Positions 12,601 to 24,266 of a DNA stretch of 64,000 nucleotides are shown here, piece after piece. The position numbers were made by a program, and so were the translations under genes. The first letter of the stretch is position 1. Each line of letters opens with the position of its first letter. The stretch is from Argopecten irradians (Eukaryota; Mollusca; Bivalvia; Pectinida; Pectinidae), in assembly GCF_041381155.1 (NCBI RefSeq), contig NC_091144.1, positions 1,984,001-2,048,000 of the forward strand, read 5' to 3'. Under the pieces are notes generated by a model that had not been told where the DNA came from, ran no database searches, and saw only the letters and a program-made list of their open reading frames with translations.

Positions 12601-15600
12601 GATACAGAATTGGTGTGGTGTTAGACTATGTGAGGATGTAAGGACCGATACAGAAGTGGTGTGGTGTTAGACTATCGTGAGGAGGTAAGGACCACTCGAT
12701 ACAGAATTGGTGTGGTGTTAGACGATGTGAGATGTAAGGACCGATACAGAATTGGTGTGGTGTTAGACTATGTGAGGATGTAAGGACCGATTACAGAATT
12801 GGTGTGATGTTAGACTAGGACCGTTACAGAATTGTGTGGTGTTAGACTATGTGAGGAGGGTGGGTAAGGACCGATACTGAATTGGTGTGTGGTGTTAGAC
12901 TATGTGAGGATGGTGTGGTGGACCGATACAGAAATTGAATGGTGTGGTGTTAGACTATGTGAGGAGGGTAAGGACCGATACAGAATTGGTGTGGTTGTTA
13001 GGACTGTGGTGGATGACTAAGGACCAATACAGAATTGGTGGTGGTGTTAGACTATGTGAGCGATTGTAAGACCGATACAGAATTGTTGTGGTGTTTAAAC
13101 TATGTGAGGATGTATTGGGGACGATTACAGAATTGGTGTGGTGTTAGACTATGTGAGGAGGTAAGGACCGATACAGAATTGGTGTGGTGTTAGACTATGT
13201 GAGGAGGTAAGGACCGATACAGAATTGAGTGTGGGTGGTTAGACTAATGTGAGGAAGGGTACAGGAACTGGTGTGTGAGGAGACTAGGACCGAGATACAG
13301 AATTGGTGTGGTGTTAGGGACTATGTGTGGACTAGGACCGATACAGAATTGGTGTGGTGTTAGAACTATGTGAGAGGATAAGGACCGATACAGAATTGGT
13401 GTGGTGTTAGGACTATGTGAGTGAGGTAAGGGGACCGATACAGAATTGGTGTGGTGTGGTGTTAGACTATGTGAGCTTGATACAGGAACCAATACAAGAT
13501 TTTTGGTGTTAGACTACAGAATCTAGGACTATGTGAGTAAGGACCGATACAGAATTGGTGTGGTGTTAGACTATGTGAGGAGGTAAGGACCGATACAGAA
13601 TTGGTGTGGTCGGTGGTGTTTGACTATGGTGAGGACGTGGTGGACTAGGACCGATACAGAATTGGTGTGAGTGTTAGATACTATTGGTGTGAGGACGGGT
13701 ATGTGAGGACCGATACAGAATTGGTGTGGTGTTAGACTATGTGAGGAGGTAAGGACCGATACCGAATTGGTGTGGTTGTTAGACTATGTGAGGAGGTAAG
13801 TGACCGATACAGAATTGGTGTGGGTGGTTAGAACTATGTGAGGATGTAAGGACCGATAGGACAGAAATTGGGTGTGGTGAGTTAGACTATGTTGAGGATG
13901 TAAGGACCGATACAGAATTGGGTGTGGTGTTAGACTATGTGAGGAAGTTAAGGACCGACAGAAATTGGTGTGGTGTTAGACTATGTGAGAGAGTAAGGAC
14001 CGATACAGAATTGGAGTGGGTGTTAGACTACAGTGAGGAGGTAAAGGACCGATACAGAATTGGTGTTGTTAGACTAAGTGAGGACTGTAAGGTCCGATAC
14101 AGAATTGGTGTGGTGTTAGACTATGTGATTGAGGTGTAAGGACCGATACAGAATTGGTGTGGTGTTAGACTATGTGAGGATGTAAGGACCGATACAGAAT
14201 TGGTGTGGTGTTAGACTATGACCGATACAGAATTGGTGTTGGTGTTAGACTATGTGAGGATGTAAGGAACCGATACAGAATTGGTGTGGTGTTAAGACTA
14301 TGGTGAGCAGTAAGGACCAAATACAGAAAGGGTGTGGGTTTAGACGTGGTGTTTAGGTAACTAGACCGATACAGAATTGGTGTGGTATTAGACTATGTGA
14401 GGAGGTAGAGGACCGTATGACAGAATTGGTGGTGGTGTTAGAACTATGTGAGGAGGTAAGGACCGATACAGAATTGGTGTGGTGTTAGACTATGTGAGGA
14501 GGTAAGGACCGATACAGAATTGGTGTGGTGTTAGACTATGTGAGGAGGTAATGACCGATATAGAATTGGTGTGGTGTTAGACAATATGTGAGGAGGTAAG
14601 GACCGATACAGAATTGGTGGAGTGGTGTTAGACAATGTGAGGATGTAAGGACCGATACAGAATTGGTGTGGTGTTAGACTATGTGAGAAGTGTAAGGACC
14701 GATACAGAATTGGTGTGGGTGTTAGACTATGTGAGGAGGTAAGGACCGATAACAGAATTGGGGGTGGTGTTGACTATGTGAGGGATGGTAAGGACCGATA
14801 ACAGAATTGGTGTGGTGTTAACTATTTTGAGGAGCGTAAGGACCGATACAGAATTGGTGTGGTGTTAGACTATGTGAGGAGGTAAGGACCGATACAGAAA
14901 TTCGGGTGTGGTGTTAGACTATGTGAGGAGGTAAGGACCGATACAGAATTGGTGTGGTGTTAGACTATGTGAGGAGGTAAGGACCGATACAGAATTGGTG
15001 TGGTGTTAGACTATGTGAGGATGTAAGGACCGATACAGAATTGATGTGGTGTTAGACTAGGACCGATACAGAATTGGGACCGATAAGATTGGTGTGTGTT
15101 AGACTATGTGAGATGTAAGGGACCGATACAGAATTGGTGTGGTGTTAGACTATGTGAGGATGTAAGGACCGATACAGAATTGGTGTGGTGTTAGACTATG
15201 TGAGGAGGTAAGGACCGATACAGAATTGGTGTGGTGTTAGACTATGTGAGGATGTAAGGACCGATACAGAATTGGTGTGGTGTTAGACTATGTGAGGATG
15301 GTAAGGACCGATAACAGAATTGGTGTGGTGGGGTTAGACTATAGGACTGTTAGGACCGATACAGAATTGGTGTGGTGTTAGACTATGTGAGGAGGTAAGG
15401 ACCGATACAGAATTGGGTGGTGTTGTGGTGTTAGACTATGTGAGGATGTAAGGACCGATGTGATTGGGAGGTGTAGGACCGATACAGAATTGGTGTGGTG
15501 TTAGACTATGTGAGGAGGTAAGGACCGATACAGAATTGGTGTGGTGTTAGACTAGGACCGATGCAGAATTGGTGTGGTGTTAGACTAAGACCGATGCAGA

Positions 15601-18600
15601 ATTGGTGTGGTGTTAGACTATGTGAGGAGGTAAGGACCGATACAGAATTGGTGTGGTGTTAGACTATGTGAGGATGTAAGGACCGATACAGAATTGGTGT
15701 GGTGTTAGACTATGTGAGGATGTAAGGACCGATACAGAATTGGTGTGTGTGTTAGACTATGTGAGGATGGAAAGGACCGATACAGAATTGGTGTGTGTGT
15801 TAGACCGATACAGAATTGGTGTGGTGTTAGACTATGTGAGGATGTAAGGACCGATACAGAATTGGTGTGGTGTTAGACTATGTGAGGAGGTAAGGACCGA
15901 TACAGAATTGGTGTGGTGTTAGACTATGTGAGGAGGTAAGGACCGATACAGAATTGGTGTGGTGTTAGACTATGTGAGGAGGTAAGGACCGATACAGAAT
16001 TGGGTGTGGTGTTAGACTATGTGAGGAGGTAAGGACCGATACAGAATTGGTGTGGTGTTTGACTATGTGAGGATGTAAGGACCGATACAGAATTGGTGTG
16101 GTGTTAGACTATGTGAGGATTGTAAGGACCGTAGATACAGAATTGGTGTGGTGTTAACTAGACCTCAGAAGTGTAGACAGGGAGTAAGGACCGATACAGA
16201 ATTGGTGTGGTGTTTAGACTATGTGAGGAGGTAAGGACCGATATACAGAATTGGTGTGGTGTTAGACTATGTGAGGATGTAGGACCGATACAGAATTGGT
16301 GTGGTGTTAGACTATGTGAGGAGGTAAGGACCGATACAGAATTGGTGTGGTGTTAGACTATGTGAGGATGTAAGGACCGATACAGAATTGGTGTGGTGTT
16401 AGACTATGTGAGGATGTAAGGACCGATACAGAATTGGTGTGGTGTTAGACTATGTGAGGATGTAAGGACCGATACAGAATTGGTGTGGTGTTAGACTATG
16501 TGAGGATGTAAGGACCGATACAGAATTGGTGTGGTGTTAGACTATGTGAGGATGTAAGGACCGATACAGAATTGGTGTGGTGTTAGACTAGAATAGGACC
16601 GATACAGAATTGGTGTGGTGTTAGTGAGGACTAGGACCGATACAGAATTGGTGTGGGTGTTAGACTATGTGAGGAGGTAAGGACCGATACAGAATTGGTG
16701 TGTGGTGAGGATGTAGAAGGACCGATACAGAATTGGTGTGGTGTTAGACTATGTGAGGAGGTAAGGACCGATACAGAATTGGTGTGTGGTGATATTGAGA
16801 CTAGGACCGATACAGAATTGGTGTGGTGTTAGACTATGTGAGGAGGTAAGGACCGATACAGAATTGGTGTGGTGTTAGACTAGGACCGATACAGAATTGG
16901 TGTGGTGTTAGACTATGTGAGGAGGTAAGGACCGATACAGAATTGGTGTGGTGTTAGACTATGTGAGGATGTAAGGACCGATACAGAATTGGTGTGGTGT
17001 TAGACTATGTGAGGAGGTAAGGACCGATACAGAATTGGTGTGGTGTTAGACTAGGACCGATACAGAATTGTGTGTGTAGACTATGTGAGGAGTAAGGACC
17101 GATACAGAATTGTGGTGTTAGACTATGTGAGGAGTAAGGACCGATACAGAATTGGTGTGGTGTTAGACTATGTGAGGAGAGGTAAGGACCGATACAGAAT
17201 TGGTGTGGTGTTAGACTATGTGAGGAGGTAAGGACCGATACAGAATTGGTGTGGTGTTAGACTATGTGAGGATGTAGGACCGATACAGAATTGGTGTGGT
17301 GTTAGACTATGTGAGGATGTAAGGACCGATACAGAATTGGTGTGGTGTTAGACTATGTGAGGAGGTAAGGACCGATACAGAATTGGTGTGGTGTTAGACT
17401 AGGACCGATACAGAATTGGTGTGGTGTTAGACTATGTGAGGAGGTAAGGACCGATACAGAATTGGTGTGGTGTTAGACTAGGACCGATACAGAATTGGTG
17501 TGGTGTGTAGGACCGATACAGAATGTGGTGTGAGGAGGTAAGGACCGATACAGAATTGGTGTGGTGTTAGACTATGTGAGGAGGTAAGGACCGATACAGA
17601 ATTGGTGTGGTGTTAGACTATGTGAGGAGGTAAGGACCGATACAGAATTGGTGTGGTGTTAGACTAGGACCGATACAGAATTGGTGTGGTGTTAGACTAT
17701 GTGAGGAGGTAAGGACCGATACAGAATTGGTGTGGTGTTAGACTATGTGAGGATGTAAGGACCGATACAGAATTGGTGTGGTGTTAGACTATGTGAGGAT
17801 GTAAGGACCGATACAGAATTGGTGTGGTGTTAGACTATGTGAGGAGGTAAGGACCGATACAGAATTGGTGTGGTGTTAGACTATGTGAGGAGGTAAGGAC
17901 CGATACAGAATTGGTGTGGTGTTAGACTATGTGAGGAGTAAGGACCGATACAGAATTGGTGTGGTGTTAGACTATGTGAGGATGTAAGGACCGATACAGA
18001 ATTGGTGTGGTGTTAGACTATGTGAGGATGTAAGGACCGATACAGAATTGGTGTGGTGTTAGACTATGTGAGGAGGTAAGGACCGATACAGAATTGGTGT
18101 GGTGTTAGACTATGTGAGGAGGTAAGGACCGATACAGAATTGGTGTGGTGTTAGACTATGTGAGGATGTAAGGACCGATACAGAATTGGTGTGGTGTTAG
18201 ACTAGGACCGATACAGAATTGGTGTGGTGTTAGACTATGTGAGGATGTAAGGACCGATACAGAATTGGTGTGGTGTTAGACTATGTGAGGAGGTAAGGAC
18301 CGATACAGAATTGGTGTGGTGTTAGACTATGTGAGGAGGTAAGGACCGGTACAGAATTGGTGTGGTGTTAGACTGTGTAGATGTAAGACCGATACAGAAT
18401 TGGTGTGGTGTTAGACTATGTGAGGAGGTAAGGACCGATACAGAATTGGTGTGGTGTTAGACTAGGACCGATACAGAATTGGTGTGGTGTTAGACTATGT
18501 GAGGAGGTAAGGACCGATACAGAATTGGTGTGGTGTTAGACTATGTGAGGATGTAAGGACCGATACAGAATTGGTGTGGTGTTAGACTATGTGAGGAGGT

Positions 18601-21600
18601 AAGGACCGATACAGAATTGGTGTGGTGTTAGACTATGTGAGGATGTAAGGACCGATACAGAATTGGTGTGGTGTTAGACTATGTGAGGATGTAAGGACCG
18701 ATACAGAATTGGTGTGGTGTTAGACTATGTGAGGATGTAAGGACCGATACAGAATTGGTGTGGTGTTAGACTATGTGAGGAGGTAAGGACCGATACAGAA
18801 TTGGTGTGGTGTTAGACTATGTGAGGAGGTAAGGACCGATACAGAATTGGTGTGGTGTTAGACTATGTGAGGATGTAAGGACCGATACAGAATTGGTGTG
18901 GTGTTAGACTAGGACCGATACAGAATTGGTGTGGTGTTAGACTATGTGAGGAGGTAAGGACCGATACAGAATTGGTGTGGTGTTAGACTAGGACCGATAC
19001 AGAATTGGTGTGGTGTTAGACTAGGACCGATACAGAATTGGTGTGGTGTTAGACTATGTGAGGATGTAAGGACCGATACAGAATTGGTGTGGTGTTAGAC
19101 TAGGACCGATACAGAATTGGTGTGGTGTTAGACTATGTGAGGAGGTAAGGACCGATACAGAATTGGTGTGGTGTTAGACTATGTGAGGAGGTAAGGACCG
19201 ATACAGAATTGGTGTGGTGTTAGACTATGTGAGGAGGTAAGGACCGATACAGAATTGGTGTGGTGTTAGACTATGTAGGAGGTAGGACCGATACAGAATT
19301 GGTGTGGTGTTAGACTATGTGAGGAGGTAAGGACCGATACAGAATTGGTGTGGTGTTAGACTATGTGAGAGTAGGATACAGAATTGGTGTGGTGTTAGAC
19401 TATGTGAGGAGGTAAGGACCGATACAGAATTGGTGTGGTGTTAGACTAGGACCGATACAGAATTGGTGTGGTGTTAGACTATGTGAGGAGGTAAGGACCG
19501 ATACAGAATTGGTGTGGTGTTAGACTAGTGGGTAGGACCGATACAGAATTGGTGTGGTGTTAGACTATGTAGGAAGGACCGATACAGAATTGGTGTGGTG
19601 TTAGACTAGGACCGATACAGAATTGGTGTGGTGTTAGACTATGTGAGGAAGGACCGATACAGAATTGGTGTGGTGTTAGACTAGGACCGATACAGAATTG
19701 GTGTGGTGTTAGACTATGTGAGGAGGTAAGGACCGATACAGAATTGGTGTGGTGTTAGACTATGTGAGTTAGACTATGTGAGGATGTAAGGACCGATACA
19801 GAATTGGTGTGGTGTTAGACTATGTGAGGAGGTAAGGACCGATACAGAATTGGTGTGGTGTTAGACTATGTGAGGATGTAAGGACCGATACAGAATTGGT
19901 GTGGTGTTAGACTATGTGAGGATGTAAGGACCGATACAGAATTGGTGTGGTGTTAGACTATGTGAGGATGTAAGGACCGATACAGAATGTGAGGACCGTA
20001 AGGACCGATACAGAATTGGTGTGGTGTTAGACTATGTGAGGAGGTAAGGACCGATACAGAATTGGTGTGGTGTTAGACTATGTGAGGATGTAAGGACCGA
20101 TACAGAATTGGTGTGGTGTTAGACTATGTGAGGATGTAAGGACCGATACAGAATTGGTGTGGTGTTAGACTATGTGAGGAGGTAAGGACCGATACAGAAT
20201 TGGTGTGGTGTTAGACTATGTGAGGATGTAAGGACCGATACAGAATTGGTGTGGTGTTAGACTAGGACCGATCAGAATTGGTGTGGTGTTAGACTAGGAC
20301 CGATACAGAATTGGTGTGGTGTTAGACTATGTGAGGAGGTAAGGACCGATACAGAATTGGTGTGGTGTTAGACTATGTGAGGAGTAAGGACCGATACAGA
20401 ATTGGTGTGGTGTTAGACTATGTGAGGAGGTAAGGACCGATACAGAATTGGTGTGGTGTTAGACTATGTGAGGATGTAAGGACCGATACAGAATTGGTGT
20501 GGTGTTAGACTATGTGAGGAGGTAAGGACCGATACAGAATTGGTGTGGTGTTAGACTAGGACCGATACAGAATTGGTGTGGTGTTAGACTATGTGAGGAG
20601 GTAAGGACCGATACAGAATTGGTGTGGTGTTAGACTATGTGAGGAGGTAAGGACCGATACAGAATTGGTGTGGTGTTAGACTAGGACCGATACAGAATTG
20701 GTGTGGTGTTAGACTATGTGAGGAGGTAAGGACCGATACAGAATTGGTGTGGTGTTAGACTATGTGAGGATGTAAGGACCGATACAGAATTGGTGTGGTG
20801 TTAGACTATGTGAGGATGTAAGGACCGATACAGAATTGGTGTGGTGTTAGACTAGGACCGATACAGAATTGGTGTGGTGTTAGACTATGTGAGGAGGTAA
20901 GGACCGATACAGAATTGGTGTGGTGTTAGACTATGTGAGGAGGTAAGGACCGATACAGAATTGGTGTGGTGTTAGACTATGTAGTAAGGACCGATACAGA
21001 ATTGGTGTGGTGTTAGACTATGTGAGGAGGTAGGACCGATACAGAATTGGTGTGGTGTTAAGGACTAGGACCAATACAGAATTGGTGTGGTGTTAGACTA
21101 TGTGAGGAGGTAAGGACCGATACAGAATTGGTGTGGTGTTAGACTATGTGAGGAGGTAAGGACCGATACAGAATTGGTGTGGTGTTAGACTATGTGAGGA
21201 TGTAAGGACCGATACAGAATTGGTGTGGTGTTAGACTATGTGAGGAGGTAAGGACCGATACAGAATTGGTGTGGTGTTAGACTATGTGAGGATGTAAGGA
21301 CCGATACAGAATTGGTGTGGTGTTAGACTATGTGAGGAGGTAAGGACCGATACAGAATTGGTGTGGTGTTAGACTACTAGGACCGATACAGAATTGGTGT
21401 GGTGTGTGAGATAAGGACCGATACAGAATTGGTGTGGTGTTAGACTATGTGAGGAGGTAAGGACCGATACAGAATTGGTGTGGTGTTAGACTAGGACCGA
21501 TACAGAATTGGTGTGGTGTTAGACTAGGACCGATACAGAATTGGTGTGGTGTTAGACTATGTGAGGAGGTAAGGACCGATACAGAATTGGTGTGGTGTTA

Positions 21601-21957
21601 GACTAGGACCGATACAGAATTGGTGTGGTGTTAGACTATGTGAGGAGGTAAGGACCGATACAGAATTGGTGTGGTGTTAGACTATGTGAGGAGGTAAGGA
21701 CCGATACAGAATTGGTGTGGTGTTAGACTATGTGAGGAGGTAAGGACCGATACAGAATTGGTGTGGTGTTAGACTAGGACCGATACAGAATTGGTGTGGT
21801 GTTAGACTAGGACCGATACAGAATTGGTGTGGTGTTAGACTATGTGAGGAGGTAAGGACCGATACAGAATTGGTGTGGTGTTAGACTATTAGGATCGCTA
21901 TAGGACCGATACAGAATTTTGTGGTGTTAGACTATTACAGAATTGGTATGGTGTATA
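6690..21957. repeat. Long satellite with 46-bp and 33-bp units
   Basis: The basic unit is 46 bp: GACCGATACAGAATTGGTGT, then GGTGTTAGACTATGTGAGGA, then GGTAAG. A second unit is 33 bp, identical but without the 13 bp TGTGAGGAGGTAA, so that ...GACTA joins directly to GGACCG. A common G/T variant gives GAGGAGGTAAG or GAGGATGTAAG. I estimate about 340 units. Copies from about 6,690 to 12,400 are full of small indels, copies from about 15,000 on are nearly perfect, and the last two units before 21,957 decay again. Small open frames here are chance products of a repeat not divisible by three. Confidence 0.96.
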
Positions 21958-22715
21958 GACATAAAAAAGTTCGCTTTGACTAAAAGCTTTGTAACATTGA
22001 GGTCGTACAGACATACAATTGCTGGCCCACAATAGATAACCCAGCTTACATTAAGTGAAGATCAACGCATTGTTGATAACTTTTAACATATTTTTAATTT
22101 CTCTCCACATTACAAAGTAAGCAAAATATACAATTTACACAACACGGATCACATTCTTATCAAATACAACAACATATATAAATATATTTATATTAAGCTA
22201 CTGCAAGGTACTTAGATTTAATCTCCATCATCTTATCCATAACTCACATTCCGCAGATCCACCCCTGACCAATCAATTTCTTTCTAGGTAACTGAGCTGT
22301 GTGCCAAACACACACAATAAAAATCTATTTGACTAATATGCAAACTTTTAAATCTATAATTTATAATAATCAGGTCACACTGGTTAAAATGAATTAAAAA
22401 GGAAAAAGAAACGGTCACAGGTACGACTAATTTATGTTTGGCCAATTTAAAAAAAAAATGCTTATCTGCATTAATCCGTAAACTAGTATTTCAAGACAAC
22501 AATAAGGATACATGGTTATATGGTATCAACTACGTTAACATTTTATAATTAGCAGCTTTGAATGTGCTAACTGTGGTTTATTTCCTTATTGTGTCAGAAA
22601 GATGATTCCTATTTACTGTGATATTCGGTATAAAAGAGAATCTAGTACTAGTAAGACTATGATTGTGTACAATATAACAATTATTATTTCTAAGAGGATA
22701 AGGGTTTCTACACGT
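21958..22715. other. AT-rich single-copy flank of the satellite
   Basis: This is the first non-repetitive DNA after the satellite. It is AT-rich, with stop codons in all frames and no splice-bounded exon, RNA gene or terminal repeat that I could recognise. Confidence 0.6.
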
Positions 22716-22890
22716 TTTTATATTTTTAAGTTTAACGTTCTATTAACAACCAGGGTCATTTCAGGACGTGCCAGGTTTCTTGATGGAGGAAAGCCATAGT
22801 ACCCGGAGAAAAACCACCGACCAGCCGCAATACCTGGCAATCTCGAATCCCTGAGGCGGAGGGCTTGTGGTAATTTCACTAATATGTCGA
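22716..22890 (-). mobile_element. tRNA-derived SINE remnant
   Basis: Read on the minus strand, this segment has a B-box-like GGATTCGAGAT near its 5' side. It continues through a GC-richer body containing TTTTTCTCCGGGTACTATGG and CCTGGCACGTCCTGAAATG, then ends in GAACGTTAAAC and an A-rich tail at about 22,716-22,735. From memory this body matches a tRNA-headed SINE family that is abundant in mollusc genomes. The A-box end appears eroded: only a trace of the expected GTCCCGACA motif remains near 22,885. The 65-residue plus-strand open frame over it is not a gene. Confidence 0.65.
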
Positions 22891-23527
22891 GATTTCTTTT
22901 TTGTTTTCAAAAAATAATTTTACTTTATATAACATACATTTAAAAAATTCAAAGCGAAATACACCCATATTGTATGTAAATTCTTTGTAAGTATAGTCAC
23001 ATGCAAACACTATCACGCCATTAATATTGAAATAAAGTAATCGATGCAGCAGCAAAGATTAGTCAGAATATAGCTGTAAAGAAATACATGTATATACTTG
23101 ATAATTTAAATAGGAACAAATAAACATACAATTTCCCCTCTCTTACATAAAAAATGAAACTTGGACAAATAACGGAAAAATTCCAATAATTATCACAGAA
23201 GTACATTTAAGTCAGACCCCAATACACTCACAAAAGGATTATGATTTTCACAATATTTTGTAAATAATGGAGTGTTCAAATTTGACAGATAAACTGTATT
23301 TTGTATAGCTCTTTAGTGTATATTGAAAGAAAGACTTTAAAATATCTACGAAACCTTCACCGCACATACTTAAATTACGTCGCCTAAAGATGCAGAATTT
23401 AGCGACAGCCAACATAAAGTTTATAAAATAAAAATTAGCAAACTTTGGTTTTCCAATAAGTACAAAAGAATCAAAATTTCATATTATATGGAATTGATGA
23501 GACTTAAAACATCTGCCTTCGCAAAAA
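22891..23527. other. AT-rich intergenic DNA
   Basis: No open frame, repeat or RNA gene is supported in this stretch. Confidence 0.55.
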
Positions 23528-23561
23528 ATGATGTCGGGACATCTTAACCACTCGGTCACCT
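23528..23561 (-). mobile_element. SINE 5'-end fragment with tRNA Leu/Ser-like A box
   Basis: On the minus strand this reads GGTGACCGAGTGGTTAAGAT followed by GTCCCGACATCAT. GACCGAGTGGTTAAG is a tRNA Leu/Ser-type A-box region. Combined with the B-box half at 22,716-22,890, it matches the 5' end of the same kind of SINE. No B box follows here, so it is a fragment. Confidence 0.55.
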
Positions 23562-24024
23562 TCTAAGTCTGGTAACAACGTATTAAGGTACGATGTAGTC
23601 ATTCTTTATGTATTTTGTATCATAAAGTAAGTTCTCTTCTTACAATGATGTTTTAACGTTTCCCACCTGGTTACTTACTATAACGATTGTCAACTTGCAT
23701 ATATATACACCTGTATGCCTATAACCACCCTTGCGGCTTCCCGTTGAAGTGAACTGCCTGATGACATCCTAACATTTCCAAAGTGATCGTACCCCGTCTC
23801 TCAATTCAGTCCGATACAGGTGATTTCATTACCATTTGTTGATAATGTACCACAACGCAGCTAGAAAGGTCAACGGCGAGACCCCAGATACTCGTACATA
23901 TATTACAACCATGATTCAGTCCTTATCTATCGTGAGTTGTTTTACGAAGGCGAATTCTTCATCATAGTTATTCGACCTCATATCAAATTTCACGCTCGGT
24001 GCTTAACACTTCTTGTGAACTTCC
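23562..24024 (-). other. Probable 3' UTR and downstream DNA of the PAN/apple gene
   Basis: This is the stretch after the stop codon of the minus-strand gene. No AATAAA was found close by. A variant signal CATAAA (plus-strand TTTATG) lies at about 23,605, which would give a 3' UTR of roughly 420 nt. Transcript extent is inferred. Confidence 0.35.
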
Positions 24025-24266
24025 TTAGTAATTTCTGATGTAGTAAACTGAACCTGACTTAAACCTTAAGCCCGGAGAAACAGAGTTATATGTATACAGA
24101 TGACCTTGACATGACCTTGATAAGGAATCATAGAATACTGTTACACAGGAGCTGTTGTAAGTACACACCGACAAACAAGCGGAAACGGAAAGGTCCGACC
24201 GGAAATAGACACTATCGGTATCGATGATGTAATCCATCATATGCGCTGTCCACATCGCGGAGATTT
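24025..24266 (-). CDS. Exon 4 of the PAN/apple gene: second PAN/apple-like module
   Basis: Acceptor TTTTTCCTGTGTAG precedes AAATCTCC, phase 1, matching the donor phase of exon 3. The exon encodes a shorter module with four cysteines (CLSVCTYNSSC and SRSCQGH) and ends YYIRNY with TAA at 24,027-24,025. Confidence 0.75.

Noticed and set aside
7547-14139. Open frames of 60-80 codons in the 46-bp satellite
   Set aside because: Both strands give such frames from the repeat and they contain only repeat translations.
3297-21957. Resemblance to a CRISPR array (regular repeats)
   Set aside because: There are no unique spacers: units are contiguous. The context is eukaryotic and no cas genes are present.
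22602-22799. 65-codon plus-strand frame
   Set aside because: It overlaps a SINE remnant on the other strand and has no protein features.
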